Shown one piece after another: positions 34,801-42,585 of a stretch of 64,000 nucleotides of DNA; the stretch's first letter is position 1, and each line of letters starts with the position of its first letter. The stretch is from Mariniphaga sediminis (GTDB lineage Bacteria > Bacteroidota > Bacteroidia > Bacteroidales > Prolixibacteraceae): contig NZ_QWET01000015.1 in the NCBI RefSeq assembly GCF_003573545.1, positions 62,001 to 126,000 on the forward strand, given 5' to 3'. The notes beneath the pieces were generated by a model. It did not search any database, was not told the DNA's origin, and saw nothing but the letters and a program-made list of their open reading frames with translations. The translations under genes were made by a program, and so were the position numbers.

Positions 34801-34991
34801 GATATACTTTGAATAGCAGCTACCTAAAAGGAGTTGGTTTGGAGGCTGTCCGGTTGAGTTTCACCGGGGCAAATCTTATCACATGGTCCGGTCTGAATAA
34901 GTATGGTATCGACCCGGAAGCTCCGGAGATAAGCAACGGGTATTATCCTCAGCAACGTACATACGAGTTCGGTCTAAGTGTAACATTTTAA
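31821..34991 (+). CDS. SusC/RagA TonB-linked outer-membrane transporter (no STN domain)
   Basis: This 1056-residue TonB-dependent transporter has a signal peptide ending near SVAYAQVNV and a carboxypeptidase-D-like domain (about 35-115, VKGKVVDATGETLIGVNVLV). The plug has EVIVVGYGTQKK and the SusC signature DRISILKDASAAAVYG, and the barrel extends to a C-terminal Phe (EFGLSVTF). Unlike the SusC at 9549 it lacks an STN domain, so it does not signal through an anti-sigma factor. This agrees with a ROK regulator instead of a FecI/FecR pair next to it. Its SusD partner starts 12 bp downstream. Length and features are normal for the family. Confidence 0.96.
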   Translation: MECDKRSFIWKNRFLQSLFLALFFFLTSVAYAQVNVKGKVVDATGETLIGVNVLVKDTNQGTVTDGSGEFTLSVPSANSTLVFSYVGFLVQEIPLDGRTYLNVTMEQDTEELGEVIVVGYGTQKKVSVTGSVAQIESKDLLQAPSGDITSLLAGKLPGLSTLQTSGQPGSDGASIRVRGVSTLGKSSATLIVDGVQRSFAQLDPNDIDRISILKDASAAAVYGVQGAGGVILVTTKRGTVQAPKITYTGKVSYNQNTFFPEFLDGPDFIKWYNKALEMDGKDPVFTQSLYEKALNGDPEGKIQNTNWFDEIMKPGSFSTHHNINVNGGNESVKYFLSAGYLSQDGIIDNFDFKRYNVRSNVDINLNHGFRLELDLAARQEDRKSGYFSVSNQSWNNPVTLASKVFPFLPTTYEGLPTVGHFNKNNTFNPVVYNNVGYNNSVLNVLQSSAKFAWELPWVKGLEFGIKMSYDKDYTTRRAWAAPVKVNSYDIVSNTYTEVLTNLSVTANNVESFTHANSQFYRRTLQPSINYANTFGKHDISGLFLFEEALQEGENLGAVAIDYDVTTLHELDMGNDIKDNNGKPNVWGNSSIFKRAGFVGRINYGFDNKYLVELAARYDGSSRFAPDNRWGFFPAASAGWRISEEPFFSGLKDVIENLKLRASAGVLGNDLNVGQFAYLNMMRRNPPTIYIGDKEYISVYTAGEVNRDITWEKTATYNLGFEMMFNRGIFGIEFDYFYKHTRDILISGASLFPWSLGGNYPGTVNGGEVANRGLELVLSHNNKVGQVHYNIKGNLGWSRNKVLKMNESPNTPAYQKRTGRKLGEKMGFIAEGLYESEAQIMNTPTLSHLQKISQIRPGDIIYKDLNGDGKVESSQDYTFLGNSSFPELMYGLNMGASWKNFDASVFFQGAAIRDIFLSGVYGNGHVDATIYTRPFHGNGNSPRFLIEDSWTPENMDSEFARLTTVAAEVGNANGWASSWWMRDASYLRLKNAQIGYTLNSSYLKGVGLEAVRLSFTGANLITWSGLNKYGIDPEAPEISNGYYPQQRTYEFGLSVTF

Positions 34992-35003
34992 AAAGGAACA
35001 ACA

Positions 35004-36626
35004 ATGAAAATAAGTAAGATGAAATATCAGTTACTTGTTCTGTCCGCATTTCTTCTGTTGGGTGCTTGTAGCGAGGAATACCTTAACCCGGAACCTCGCA
35101 CAGTGTACACAGAAGCAGAGATATGGAAGACAAAGGAGAATACATATTTGTATATCAACGGGTTTTATAAACCAATTTATGAGTATGGCCCTTACGGCAA
35201 AAAATATGCAGGTGTGGCATTAAACGATGGTTTTAGCGACATCGTTAAGTACAACCAGCATGTGATGGGACCTAATGGCGGCGACGTGAACAAAACAATC
35301 CTGAGTCCGATCATTAGCCCGACAACCAATGTGTTGTCCGATTATCAATATGAATACAACCGGATTCGCCGGATCAATGAGTTTCTGTATGGTCTGGAGA
35401 ATTATGTTACCTATTCAAAAGAAGACAAGCTGCTCATGGAAGCCCAGGCCCGGTTCTTTAGAGGGTTCCTGCATTTTATGCTGGTTAGAAGCCATGGCGG
35501 AGTAATTATCCGGGACTATATCGATGGCCCGAATGAAGCGTATAAAGCAAGAAGTACCGAGAGTGAATGTTATGATTTTATCACAAAAGAGCTGGATTTT
35601 GCCGCTGAAAACCTTCCCGCAAAATGGGACGCTGCCAGTTTAGGACGTCTGACCAGAGGGGGAGTATATGGCTACAAATCGAGAGTTATGCTCTATGCTG
35701 AAAGATGGCAGGATGCTATTGACGCAGCAGAAGAGGTGATAAAAGAAGAGGGTAATTTATACGGGCTGGAGTCGGACTATGATAAAATTTTCAAAACATT
35801 AGACAGCAAGGAAGGGGTTCTTTCGTATCGTTTTGGGGGTACTTTAGGACATTCGTTCCATCATTTGTATTGCCCCAAAGGCGATAAGAGCGAAGGTATT
35901 ATTGGTATTGCCGGGCCTACACTTGAAATGGTTGACTCTTACCGGATGGCCGATGGGAGTGAATTCGACTGGAATAACCCGGAGCATGCTGCCAATCCTT
36001 ATGCAAACAGGGAACCGCGCTTTTATGCTTCTGTGCTCTATAATGGTGCAACCTGGAAAGGACGTACCATTGAAACGTTTGTGGGAGGACAAGACGGTTT
36101 TGAACCCTACGCTGCACAGCAAAGTTCCGGAGGTACCACCACAGGATACTATATCCGTAAAATGATTGATGAGAAAGCTTCTATGGATGAGGTGAGCTCA
36201 CAAACCTGGTATGAAGTAAGGTATGCCGAAGTGCTTCTGAATCATGCTGAAGCGCTCAATGAACTGGGAAGAGGCGAGGAAGCCCTGGTTTCGCTCAATA
36301 AAGTCCGTATAAGGGCCAAGTTGCCGAAAATCACTGTCTCAGACAAAGAAGCATTGCGCGAGATTATCCGCGAAGAACGTAAAGTTGAACTCGCTTTTGA
36401 GGGACAACGCTACTGGGATTTACGTCGTTGGAAACTGGCAACAGAAGTTCTCAACGGAGTGAGGATGCATGGTACCAAAATCACGAAGGATGGAGACACA
36501 TTCATTTATGAAACGGTAGAATGTGATGATAAGGATCGCGTGTTTAAAGAGAGCTATTATAAGTTCCCTGTTCCGCAAAATGAGATAGATAATAATCCTT
36601 TATGCAAGCAAACACCGCTTTGGTAA
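35004..36626 (+). CDS. SusD/RagB family surface glycan-binding lipoprotein
   Basis: This is a 540-residue lipoprotein with lipobox LLGAC (Cys about 22), directly followed by SEEYLNPEPRTVYTEAEIW. SusD features are RIRRINEFLYGLENY, LLMEAQARFFRGFLHFML (TPR helices), WYEVRYAEVLLNHAEALNEL, and REIIREERKVELAFEGQRYW followed by DLRRWK. It is the lid for the SusC 12 bp upstream and binds the oligosaccharide taken up by this locus. It is followed 13 bp later by a second lipoprotein, so the three surface genes form one transcript. Confidence 0.96.
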   Translation: MKISKMKYQLLVLSAFLLLGACSEEYLNPEPRTVYTEAEIWKTKENTYLYINGFYKPIYEYGPYGKKYAGVALNDGFSDIVKYNQHVMGPNGGDVNKTILSPIISPTTNVLSDYQYEYNRIRRINEFLYGLENYVTYSKEDKLLMEAQARFFRGFLHFMLVRSHGGVIIRDYIDGPNEAYKARSTESECYDFITKELDFAAENLPAKWDAASLGRLTRGGVYGYKSRVMLYAERWQDAIDAAEEVIKEEGNLYGLESDYDKIFKTLDSKEGVLSYRFGGTLGHSFHHLYCPKGDKSEGIIGIAGPTLEMVDSYRMADGSEFDWNNPEHAANPYANREPRFYASVLYNGATWKGRTIETFVGGQDGFEPYAAQQSSGGTTTGYYIRKMIDEKASMDEVSSQTWYEVRYAEVLLNHAEALNELGRGEEALVSLNKVRIRAKLPKITVSDKEALREIIREERKVELAFEGQRYWDLRRWKLATEVLNGVRMHGTKITKDGDTFIYETVECDDKDRVFKESYYKFPVPQNEIDNNPLCKQTPLW

Positions 36627-36639
36627 AAAAAGAACAATC

Positions 36640-38031
36640 ATGAAAAAAAATGTATATATATTATTATCGTTGTGCATATTCAGTTTAGCCTTCCTGCTTA
36701 CAGGGTGCCAGGAACCTGAAGAACTGGTCCCTACAGCCGGAAATAAACTGACGGCACTTAGTTTCCTTACTGCTGATTTGGTTGATACCAAAATTACAGT
36801 AGAAGAAACGGATACAGAAGGTGTTATCGCCATTGATGCTGATGTAAATGGGTTGAAAACTACCGATATGACAAAAATTAGTGTGTCGGCAAATATTCCC
36901 AACAATGCCCGTGTGGAGCCGGCTTTTGTCGGACCAGTGGATCTCTCCGAACCGTATCAGTTTGAAGTGGTAGGAGCCGACGGAGAAAGACAGGCTTACG
37001 TTATCGAAGCCCGGTTAAGTGTAGTTTATCAGCATCAGACGCTGTGGAGAAAAACAGCCACTGAATTGAACTTTACCAACCATAACAACGGTGCGGTGGG
37101 TTTCAGCGGCGATTATGTAGTGGTACACGACAGGGGCGGATTTTTTTACGTCAACATTTCTGACGGAGAAAGAGCCGGTGATATTTCCATGGAAGGAATC
37201 GACTGGGGCAGCCTGCAAAGAACCGTGCCGCTGCACATGGCTACCGATGATGCCGGGAATATTGCTTCTTGTAACTTTGGTGTGGCTGAAGGTGATGTAA
37301 TACACATGTATTGGTGGGAAGGCGTAACGGCAACCCCTGAAATGTTGTTCGAATATGTACTGGATATTCCGGGAGTACAGGTTGGTAGAAAGATTTATGT
37401 AAGAGGCGATATGACCGACCATGCGTTCCTCTACCTGGGCCTCTCCAATAAAAACATGTTCCTGCAATGGGAAATCAAAAACGGGCAGGTAGTGTCGGAA
37501 GAACCCAGAAGAGTGGATTATTCGCTCGACTATACCATGGGCGTACAGGCCAAAATTATACCGATTGAGGTGGGGGCCAACAGCAACTATTTTGTAGCCC
37601 GCTACGAGAGCGGCGTTGCCAAAGTTGCCATTACGTATATGGATGGAACAACCAATCAGCCAATCTATCAATCAGAGCATCACATTCAGGGAATTTATCA
37701 CCAATGGTTAGGTGGAGGCCATGCTTTTGATTATGCTCAAATGGATGGAGCCTACTATATGTTTATGCTTGAGCAAAATACGTATAACTGGATGCGGGAG
37801 ATTTTCGACCTCAGAAAGGTAATGCTCAGACCGGATAAAATTAATTCGATTATGGATCTTATTAAATTCAGGCAATGGAATAATTGGTTGGAGTTTCCGT
37901 TAGATCCAAATTTTGCCAGTAACGGAAATGTTACCGGCGAGGTGAAAGTGAGGGTGAGTCCGGACGGACAATCTGCGTTGGTTGCATTCTTGTGTACCAA
38001 CGGAGGCGTAGAACTTTGGGAAGTCTATTAA
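36640..38031 (+). CDS. DUF5018-like surface lipoprotein, putative glycan-binding (SGBP position)
   Basis: This 463-residue lipoprotein has lipobox LLTGC (Cys about 23). The first ~125 residues form an Ig-like module (NKLTALSFLTADLVDTKITV, PYQFEVVGADGERQAYVIEA) of the DUF5018 type. The rest (about 130-463) has repeated strand patterns with Trp/Tyr-rich segments (GGFFYVNISDG, HMYWWEGVT, NMFLQWEI, GGVELWEVY), suggesting a beta-propeller-like binding domain. Its place directly after SusD is where PULs usually encode a surface glycan-binding protein. No catalytic signature is seen. The family assignment of the N-terminal module is moderate and the binding role is inferred from position. Confidence 0.7.
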   Translation: MKKNVYILLSLCIFSLAFLLTGCQEPEELVPTAGNKLTALSFLTADLVDTKITVEETDTEGVIAIDADVNGLKTTDMTKISVSANIPNNARVEPAFVGPVDLSEPYQFEVVGADGERQAYVIEARLSVVYQHQTLWRKTATELNFTNHNNGAVGFSGDYVVVHDRGGFFYVNISDGERAGDISMEGIDWGSLQRTVPLHMATDDAGNIASCNFGVAEGDVIHMYWWEGVTATPEMLFEYVLDIPGVQVGRKIYVRGDMTDHAFLYLGLSNKNMFLQWEIKNGQVVSEEPRRVDYSLDYTMGVQAKIIPIEVGANSNYFVARYESGVAKVAITYMDGTTNQPIYQSEHHIQGIYHQWLGGGHAFDYAQMDGAYYMFMLEQNTYNWMREIFDLRKVMLRPDKINSIMDLIKFRQWNNWLEFPLDPNFASNGNVTGEVKVRVSPDGQSALVAFLCTNGGVELWEVY

Positions 38032-38057
38032 TATTTGCGTCAGCCGGATAGAGAGTA

Positions 38058-38150
38058 GAAGAGGAGGGCTGGATTTTGGCGCCAAATTTCCTGTAGTAAT
38101 CAATGTCAGGAAGCGTCTGCCGGAAATTCAGCCGCCTCTCTGTTCTTTTT
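38058..38150 (+). terminator. possible terminator after the DUF5018-like gene
   Basis: AGAGGAGGGCTG (about 38059-38071) can pair imperfectly with CAGCCGCCTCTCT (38129-38141), followed by GTTCTTTTT. The loop is long (about 57 bases) and the stem has an indel, so the call is weak. Confidence 0.3.
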
Positions 38151-38212
38151 AAGTTGATATTTTTTTGGTGTATATTATGACATTATTTAGATCCGATTTT
38201 TTTCTTGCTGCT

Positions 38213-39526
38213 ATGAATAATAAATTTTATACCGCATTTATCTGTCTGCTGCTATTCACTGCATGTTCTGGTTCTGAAGGATATGATCTTGGAGACGATG
38301 AGGTGCAATGGAAAGAACCTCCTGTCGAGCTGCCTTCCATTCCGGTAAATGAAAAGCCCAGGATTTTATGGATGGATGCTTCGGCAAATTTTGATTTTCT
38401 GGCAAACAGCAAAGAAAATATTCGGAGCTGTCTCGTTAAAGCAAAATATACCGGATTCACGGAAATTGTTGTGGATGTGAGGCCAACCTGTGGAGATGTT
38501 TTGTATAACAGCAGTTTGGTGGAGCAAATCACAACGTTAAATCATGTGGAAAGAACGGCCTCCTGGGATTATCTTGGTACTTTCATCGAAGAAGCACATA
38601 ACCTGGGGCTGAAAGTGAATGCAAACATCAATGTCATGGTGGGAGGAAATATACGTGACGGAGGGGTTTTGTACCGGGATAGCGAAAAGAGCTCCTGGGC
38701 AACGCAGCTCTATTATCCGTCCGGCATTATCTCAATCATGGATGACGAGAGATCGCACGCCAAGTTTTTTAATCCGGTGAATCCGGAAGTGCAGGCGTAT
38801 CTTTTGTCTCTCATCAGGGAACTGGCGCAAAATTATTCCAACCTGGATGGTATTATTTTGGACAGGGCCCGTTTTAATTCCATTGAAAGCGATTTTTCTC
38901 AGCTCACAAAAACTGCGTTTGAAAAATATATCGGAAAAACGGTGGATGCATTTCCCTATTCCGTTTTTACCTGGAATGCAGATAAGGTAAAACCAGGATT
39001 ATATTATAAACAGTGGCTGGAATTCAGGGCGAAAATTACCCATGATTTTTTCCAAAAGGCAGGGGAAACAATTAAAGGAGTAAATCCGGATATCAAATTT
39101 GGCACCTACACCGGATCGTGGTATTCATCGTATTATAACGAAGGAGTGAACTGGGCCAGTAACCGGTTTGATGCTTCTGCCCATTATTCCTGGGCAACTC
39201 CGGAATACAAAAACTATGGATATGCCTCCCTTTTGGATTTATACATGACGGGAGCTTACGGTAAAACGTTGTACGGCGCAGAAAATGAATGGACCGTTGA
39301 AGGGGCGATCCTGAATGCGAAGAAAGTTACCCTGGGAGATGTAAATGTTATCGGGAGCTTATACGGATTAAATTATGAAAACAAGCCAAACGATGCGGAA
39401 GAAGCTGTATATATTACGCTGACGGTGGGCGACGGGTTAATGTTTTTCGATATGATTTATTTAAGAATGTACGACCAGTGGAATGCTGTTAAACGGGGCA
39501 TCGACCGCGCTTTGGAGAATGACTAG
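38213..39526 (+). CDS. GHL10-like family 10 glycosyl-hydrolase-like lipoprotein
   Basis: This encodes 437 residues from the ATG at 38213 (MNNKFYTAF), giving a signal peptide with lipobox LFTAC; the longer start at 38165 would bury the signal. The TIM-barrel part begins KPRILWMDASANFDFLANSK and contains YTGFTEIVVDVRPTCGDVLY, NLGLKVNANINVMVGG and NLDGIILDRARFNS, patterns typical of the glycosyl-hydrolase-like GHL10/DUF4015 group. The Asp of IILDRAR on a barrel-strand end is a candidate catalytic residue. It is a predicted cell-surface or periplasmic glycan-processing enzyme of unknown substrate and lies between the SusD block and a DUF4434 gene. Confidence 0.75.
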   Translation: MNNKFYTAFICLLLFTACSGSEGYDLGDDEVQWKEPPVELPSIPVNEKPRILWMDASANFDFLANSKENIRSCLVKAKYTGFTEIVVDVRPTCGDVLYNSSLVEQITTLNHVERTASWDYLGTFIEEAHNLGLKVNANINVMVGGNIRDGGVLYRDSEKSSWATQLYYPSGIISIMDDERSHAKFFNPVNPEVQAYLLSLIRELAQNYSNLDGIILDRARFNSIESDFSQLTKTAFEKYIGKTVDAFPYSVFTWNADKVKPGLYYKQWLEFRAKITHDFFQKAGETIKGVNPDIKFGTYTGSWYSSYYNEGVNWASNRFDASAHYSWATPEYKNYGYASLLDLYMTGAYGKTLYGAENEWTVEGAILNAKKVTLGDVNVIGSLYGLNYENKPNDAEEAVYITLTVGDGLMFFDMIYLRMYDQWNAVKRGIDRALEND

Positions 39527-39589
39527 AATGAAAGAAATAGTGCTGTCTGGCAAAGCCGGGTAGTAGGAGTAATTAAGTGATAAAATATT

Positions 39590-40642
39590 ATGGCCTTTGA
39601 GATATCAAGAAGACGCTTTGTAAAAACGTTAAGTGCAACAACGATGGGACTTGGAATCATGCCCTCTGTTACGGCAGGAATGAAGAGTTCGAATGCAATA
39701 AAACCCATTGTAGGCTCCTGGTTCGAATTTCAGCACCATAGTTTGGCCGAAGGGAAGTATTGGAACGCTACCCTGGCCAGTTTTACTGCCAGCCAGTGGG
39801 AGCATAAAATAAAAGAAATAGCTCAGTCCGGTATTCGTTATCTTGTGCTGCTGAATACGGCCATTCGCGATAAAACCTTCTATCCGTCAAAATTTATCCC
39901 CGGGCACCAGTTGGCCTGTGAGGATCCCCTGGAAGTTGTGCTGTCCGCCGCTGATAAATATGGCGTGAAGTTTTTTGTGAGCAATGGATTTTACGGAGAA
40001 TGGACCAGGCCTGCTTTTCTGATGCAGGATAAAGAGATTGAGAAAATCAGGCTGCGCGCCATGAATGAAATAGCTGAAAAATACGGGCATCATAAAAGTT
40101 TTTATGGCTGGTATTATCCCAACGAAACAGGGATTCAGGGGCATTATGATGATTTTTTTATCCGTTATGTAAACCATTCTACGGCCGAAGCGACAAAACT
40201 TACCCCAAAAGCCAAAACGCTGATTGCGCCTTACGGAACCCGCAATGTAAAAGCCGATGATAATTACCTGCGGCAGCTGGAACAACTGGATGTCGATTTT
40301 ATAGCATACCAGGATGAAATTGGCGTTGAAAAAACAAAGGTGGAGGAGAGCGCCGGATTTTTTGAAAGTTTATATAAGCTACACAAAAAGGCGGCAAAAT
40401 CAAAGATTTGGGCTGATGTGGAAGTTTTTCAGTTTGAAGGACAGGTTTACCAAAGTGCCCTGTTGCCCGCCCCGGCCGAACGGGTTATCAGGCAACTGGA
40501 AGCGGTTTCCCCTTTTGTGGAAAAAATATTTATTTACCAGTACACCGGTTTGATAAATGCTCCCGGAAGTAAAGCGTATGCCGGGCACCCTGATTCAACA
40601 AAACTTTATCAGGCGTTGAAAAAGAATCGTTTTTTAAAGTGA
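39590..40642 (+). CDS. Tat-exported DUF4434 family protein (TIM-barrel, putative glycosidase)
   Basis: This 350-residue protein has a twin-arginine signal, EISRRRFVKTLSATTMGLGI (about 4-23). The mature domain begins KPIVGSWFEFQHHSLAEGKY and has SGIRYLVLLNTAIRDKTFYP, KSFYGWYYPNETG, VDFIAYQDEIG and SKIWADVEVFQFEG, matching DUF4434, a predicted (beta/alpha)8 family. Carboxylates in YPNETG and AYQDEIG are candidate catalytic residues. A second DUF4434 protein without a signal is encoded at 45399. Tat export suggests folding before export; no cofactor-binding motif is visible. Confidence 0.8.
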   Translation: MAFEISRRRFVKTLSATTMGLGIMPSVTAGMKSSNAIKPIVGSWFEFQHHSLAEGKYWNATLASFTASQWEHKIKEIAQSGIRYLVLLNTAIRDKTFYPSKFIPGHQLACEDPLEVVLSAADKYGVKFFVSNGFYGEWTRPAFLMQDKEIEKIRLRAMNEIAEKYGHHKSFYGWYYPNETGIQGHYDDFFIRYVNHSTAEATKLTPKAKTLIAPYGTRNVKADDNYLRQLEQLDVDFIAYQDEIGVEKTKVEESAGFFESLYKLHKKAAKSKIWADVEVFQFEGQVYQSALLPAPAERVIRQLEAVSPFVEKIFIYQYTGLINAPGSKAYAGHPDSTKLYQALKKNRFLK

Positions 40643-40740
40643 AATGACAGCGTATGAGAAGCATGAACTTTATGGGTTCGTCATATACATTCAGTTTTAA
40701 ACAAAAGTTCTCTTTTTTTTTAGATTTTTAAGAAAAAAAG

Positions 40741-40905
40741 ATGGATCCGTATCGTTCTAAAGTATATTTTAACCGGGAGGAGATTGGCAGAGAGTATTTC
40801 AGGGGAGAAGGGATAACCCGGATTAGCTGGCAAAAAATACAGTTTCATCGTTCCAGCGGAGAAGGTTCATGGAAGTTGTGGCATAAAAAGGAGGATGATT
40901 TGTGA
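40741..40905 (+). CDS. possible small protein, 54 residues, unknown
   Basis: In the 345-bp gap between DUF4434 and Gfo/Idh, an ATG at 40741 opens 54 codons ending at TGA 40903-40905. The product is basic and rich in aromatic residues (SKVYFNREEIGREYFRGEGI, RISWQKIQFHRSSGEG, SWKLWHKKEDDL), not low-complexity. A poly-purine stretch AAGAAAAAAAG precedes the ATG. It may be a true small gene or the tail of a lost gene. I do not recognise it. The rest of the gap holds nothing else recognisable. Confidence 0.3.
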   Translation: MDPYRSKVYFNREEIGREYFRGEGITRISWQKIQFHRSSGEGSWKLWHKKEDDL

Positions 40906-40987
40906 TGTTATTCATTGTGTTTGGTGTGACTTAGAGGATTAAGTAACAAACAATTATAAATATATTGAACAACAAATTTATGAACAG

Positions 40988-42490
40988 ATGAAGAATATAA
41001 ACAGAAGAAATTTTGTCAAAAAAACTGCTTTGGCCGGCGCTGCGTTTACCGTGGTGCCTGGTTCGGTTTTGGGCAAAGCTGCCGGGCATGTTTCCCCCAG
41101 TGATAAACTGAATATAGCCGGTGTTGGTATCGGGGGTATGGGCCGCAATAACCTGCGTAATATGAGCGGAGAAAACATTGTGGCCCTGTGCGATGTGGAC
41201 TGGAATTATGCCGGGAAAACATTCAAGGATTACCCTAAAGCCCAAAAGTTTAAAGACTGGCGTGAGATGCTCGATAAAGCGGGTAACTCCATTGATGCGG
41301 TAATGGTTGCAACACCTGATCATACACATGCCGGGGTAACAGCGCATTCCATTACCCTCGGGAAACACGTGTATACCCAAAAACCGCTGACCCATTCCGT
41401 TTACGAATCACGGCTTTTAACCAAACTGGCCGAAAAATATGGAGTGGCCACTCAAATGGGCAACCAGGGGAATTCATTTGGCGATATTCGCAGGGTGTGC
41501 GAATGGATCTGGTCCGGGGCAATCGGCGAAGTTACCGAAGTACATGCATGGACTGATCGCCCCATTTGGCCGCAGGGATTACAGCGCCCGGTCGAAAATA
41601 TGAAAGTTCCGGAAACATTGAATTGGGATTTGTTCCTGGGGCCGGCTGCTTACCGTCCGTATCATTCGGCTTATACTCCGTGGAACTGGCGTGGCTGGTG
41701 GGATTTTGGAACCGGCGCATTAGGCGATATGGCTTGCCATGTGCTCGACCCGGTATTCTGGGCGCTTAACCTGAAATATCCTTCCCAGGTGGAAGGTTCT
41801 TCCACGTTGGTAAATACCGAAAGTCCGCCTCATGCGGAAGTCGTAAAATACACCTTCCCTGCCCGCGAAAGTATGCCAAACGTTGGAATGCCTGAAGTGA
41901 AAGTAATCTGGTATGACGGGGGGCTTTTACCAGCTCGTCCTGTTGAACTCCCGGATGGCGAAGTTTTAGGGAAAGACAGTGGCGGTGGATTGCTCTTCGT
42001 GGGTACCAAAGGTAAAATAATGACCAGCTATTATGGAATGAAGCCTACCTTACTGCCTTACTCCAAAATGGAAGATTTTAAAGAACCCGAACCGGTATTA
42101 CGCCGAATTCCGGGATCTGAATCCGGACCATGGTCGGGGGCACACGAACGCGACTGGATCCGGGCTTGTAAAGAATCAGCAGAAAACCGCACGGAAACAA
42201 ACGCCAACTTTGCCTATTCCGGCCCGTTTAACGAAATGGTGGTAATGGGTGTGCTGGCTGTTCGTCTTCAGGGATTGAACCGTATTCTGGACTGGGATGG
42301 CGAAAACATGCGCTTTACCAATATCTCCGATTCGGATAAAATTAAAGTGGTTACGAATGATAAATTTGAAGTGATTGACGGCGATCCAAAATTCAAAAGG
42401 GATTATGCCGAATTCAATGCCCGGGAAATGGCAGAAGAATGGATAAATCACACATATAGAAGTGGGTGGTCTTTGCCGGATATGCCCTGA
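40988..42490 (+). CDS. Tat-exported Gfo/Idh/MocA family oxidoreductase
   Basis: This 500-residue NAD(P)-dependent oxidoreductase has the Tat signal NRRNFVKKTALAGAAFTVVP. The Rossmann motif is IAGVGIGGMGRNNLRN (about 43-58), then ALCDVDW, ATPDHTHAGVTAHSI and HVYTQKPLTHSVYESR, where the usual EKP is QKP, as in one large periplasmic subgroup. The C-terminal substrate domain has DFGTGALGDMACHVLDPVFW. The following gene is a secreted TIM-barrel isomerase/epimerase-like protein, a pairing known from periplasmic 3-keto-glycoside formation and cleavage in Bacteroides. A strong intrinsic terminator follows 19 bp after the stop codon, so downstream genes probably need another promoter or read-through. 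Confidence 0.92.
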   Translation: MKNINRRNFVKKTALAGAAFTVVPGSVLGKAAGHVSPSDKLNIAGVGIGGMGRNNLRNMSGENIVALCDVDWNYAGKTFKDYPKAQKFKDWREMLDKAGNSIDAVMVATPDHTHAGVTAHSITLGKHVYTQKPLTHSVYESRLLTKLAEKYGVATQMGNQGNSFGDIRRVCEWIWSGAIGEVTEVHAWTDRPIWPQGLQRPVENMKVPETLNWDLFLGPAAYRPYHSAYTPWNWRGWWDFGTGALGDMACHVLDPVFWALNLKYPSQVEGSSTLVNTESPPHAEVVKYTFPARESMPNVGMPEVKVIWYDGGLLPARPVELPDGEVLGKDSGGGLLFVGTKGKIMTSYYGMKPTLLPYSKMEDFKEPEPVLRRIPGSESGPWSGAHERDWIRACKESAENRTETNANFAYSGPFNEMVVMGVLAVRLQGLNRILDWDGENMRFTNISDSDKIKVVTNDKFEVIDGDPKFKRDYAEFNAREMAEEWINHTYRSGWSLPDMP

Positions 42491-42509
42491 GATTAGTTAG
42501 TAGAAATAA

Positions 42510-42550
42510 GGTAGAGTTGTTTTTGTAACGACTCTGCCTGCTTTTTTTTT
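42510..42550 (+). terminator. strong intrinsic terminator after Gfo/Idh
   Basis: GGTAGAGTTGTT (42510-42521) pairs with AACGACTCTGCC (42527-42538) over 12 bp including two G-T wobbles, loop of five, followed after three bases by nine T residues (42542-42550). This is the clearest Rho-independent terminator in the window, and it lies inside the second PUL. Confidence 0.85.
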
Positions 42551-42585
42551 AATTCATTTTTTATTTTTAATACTTCATAAAAATT

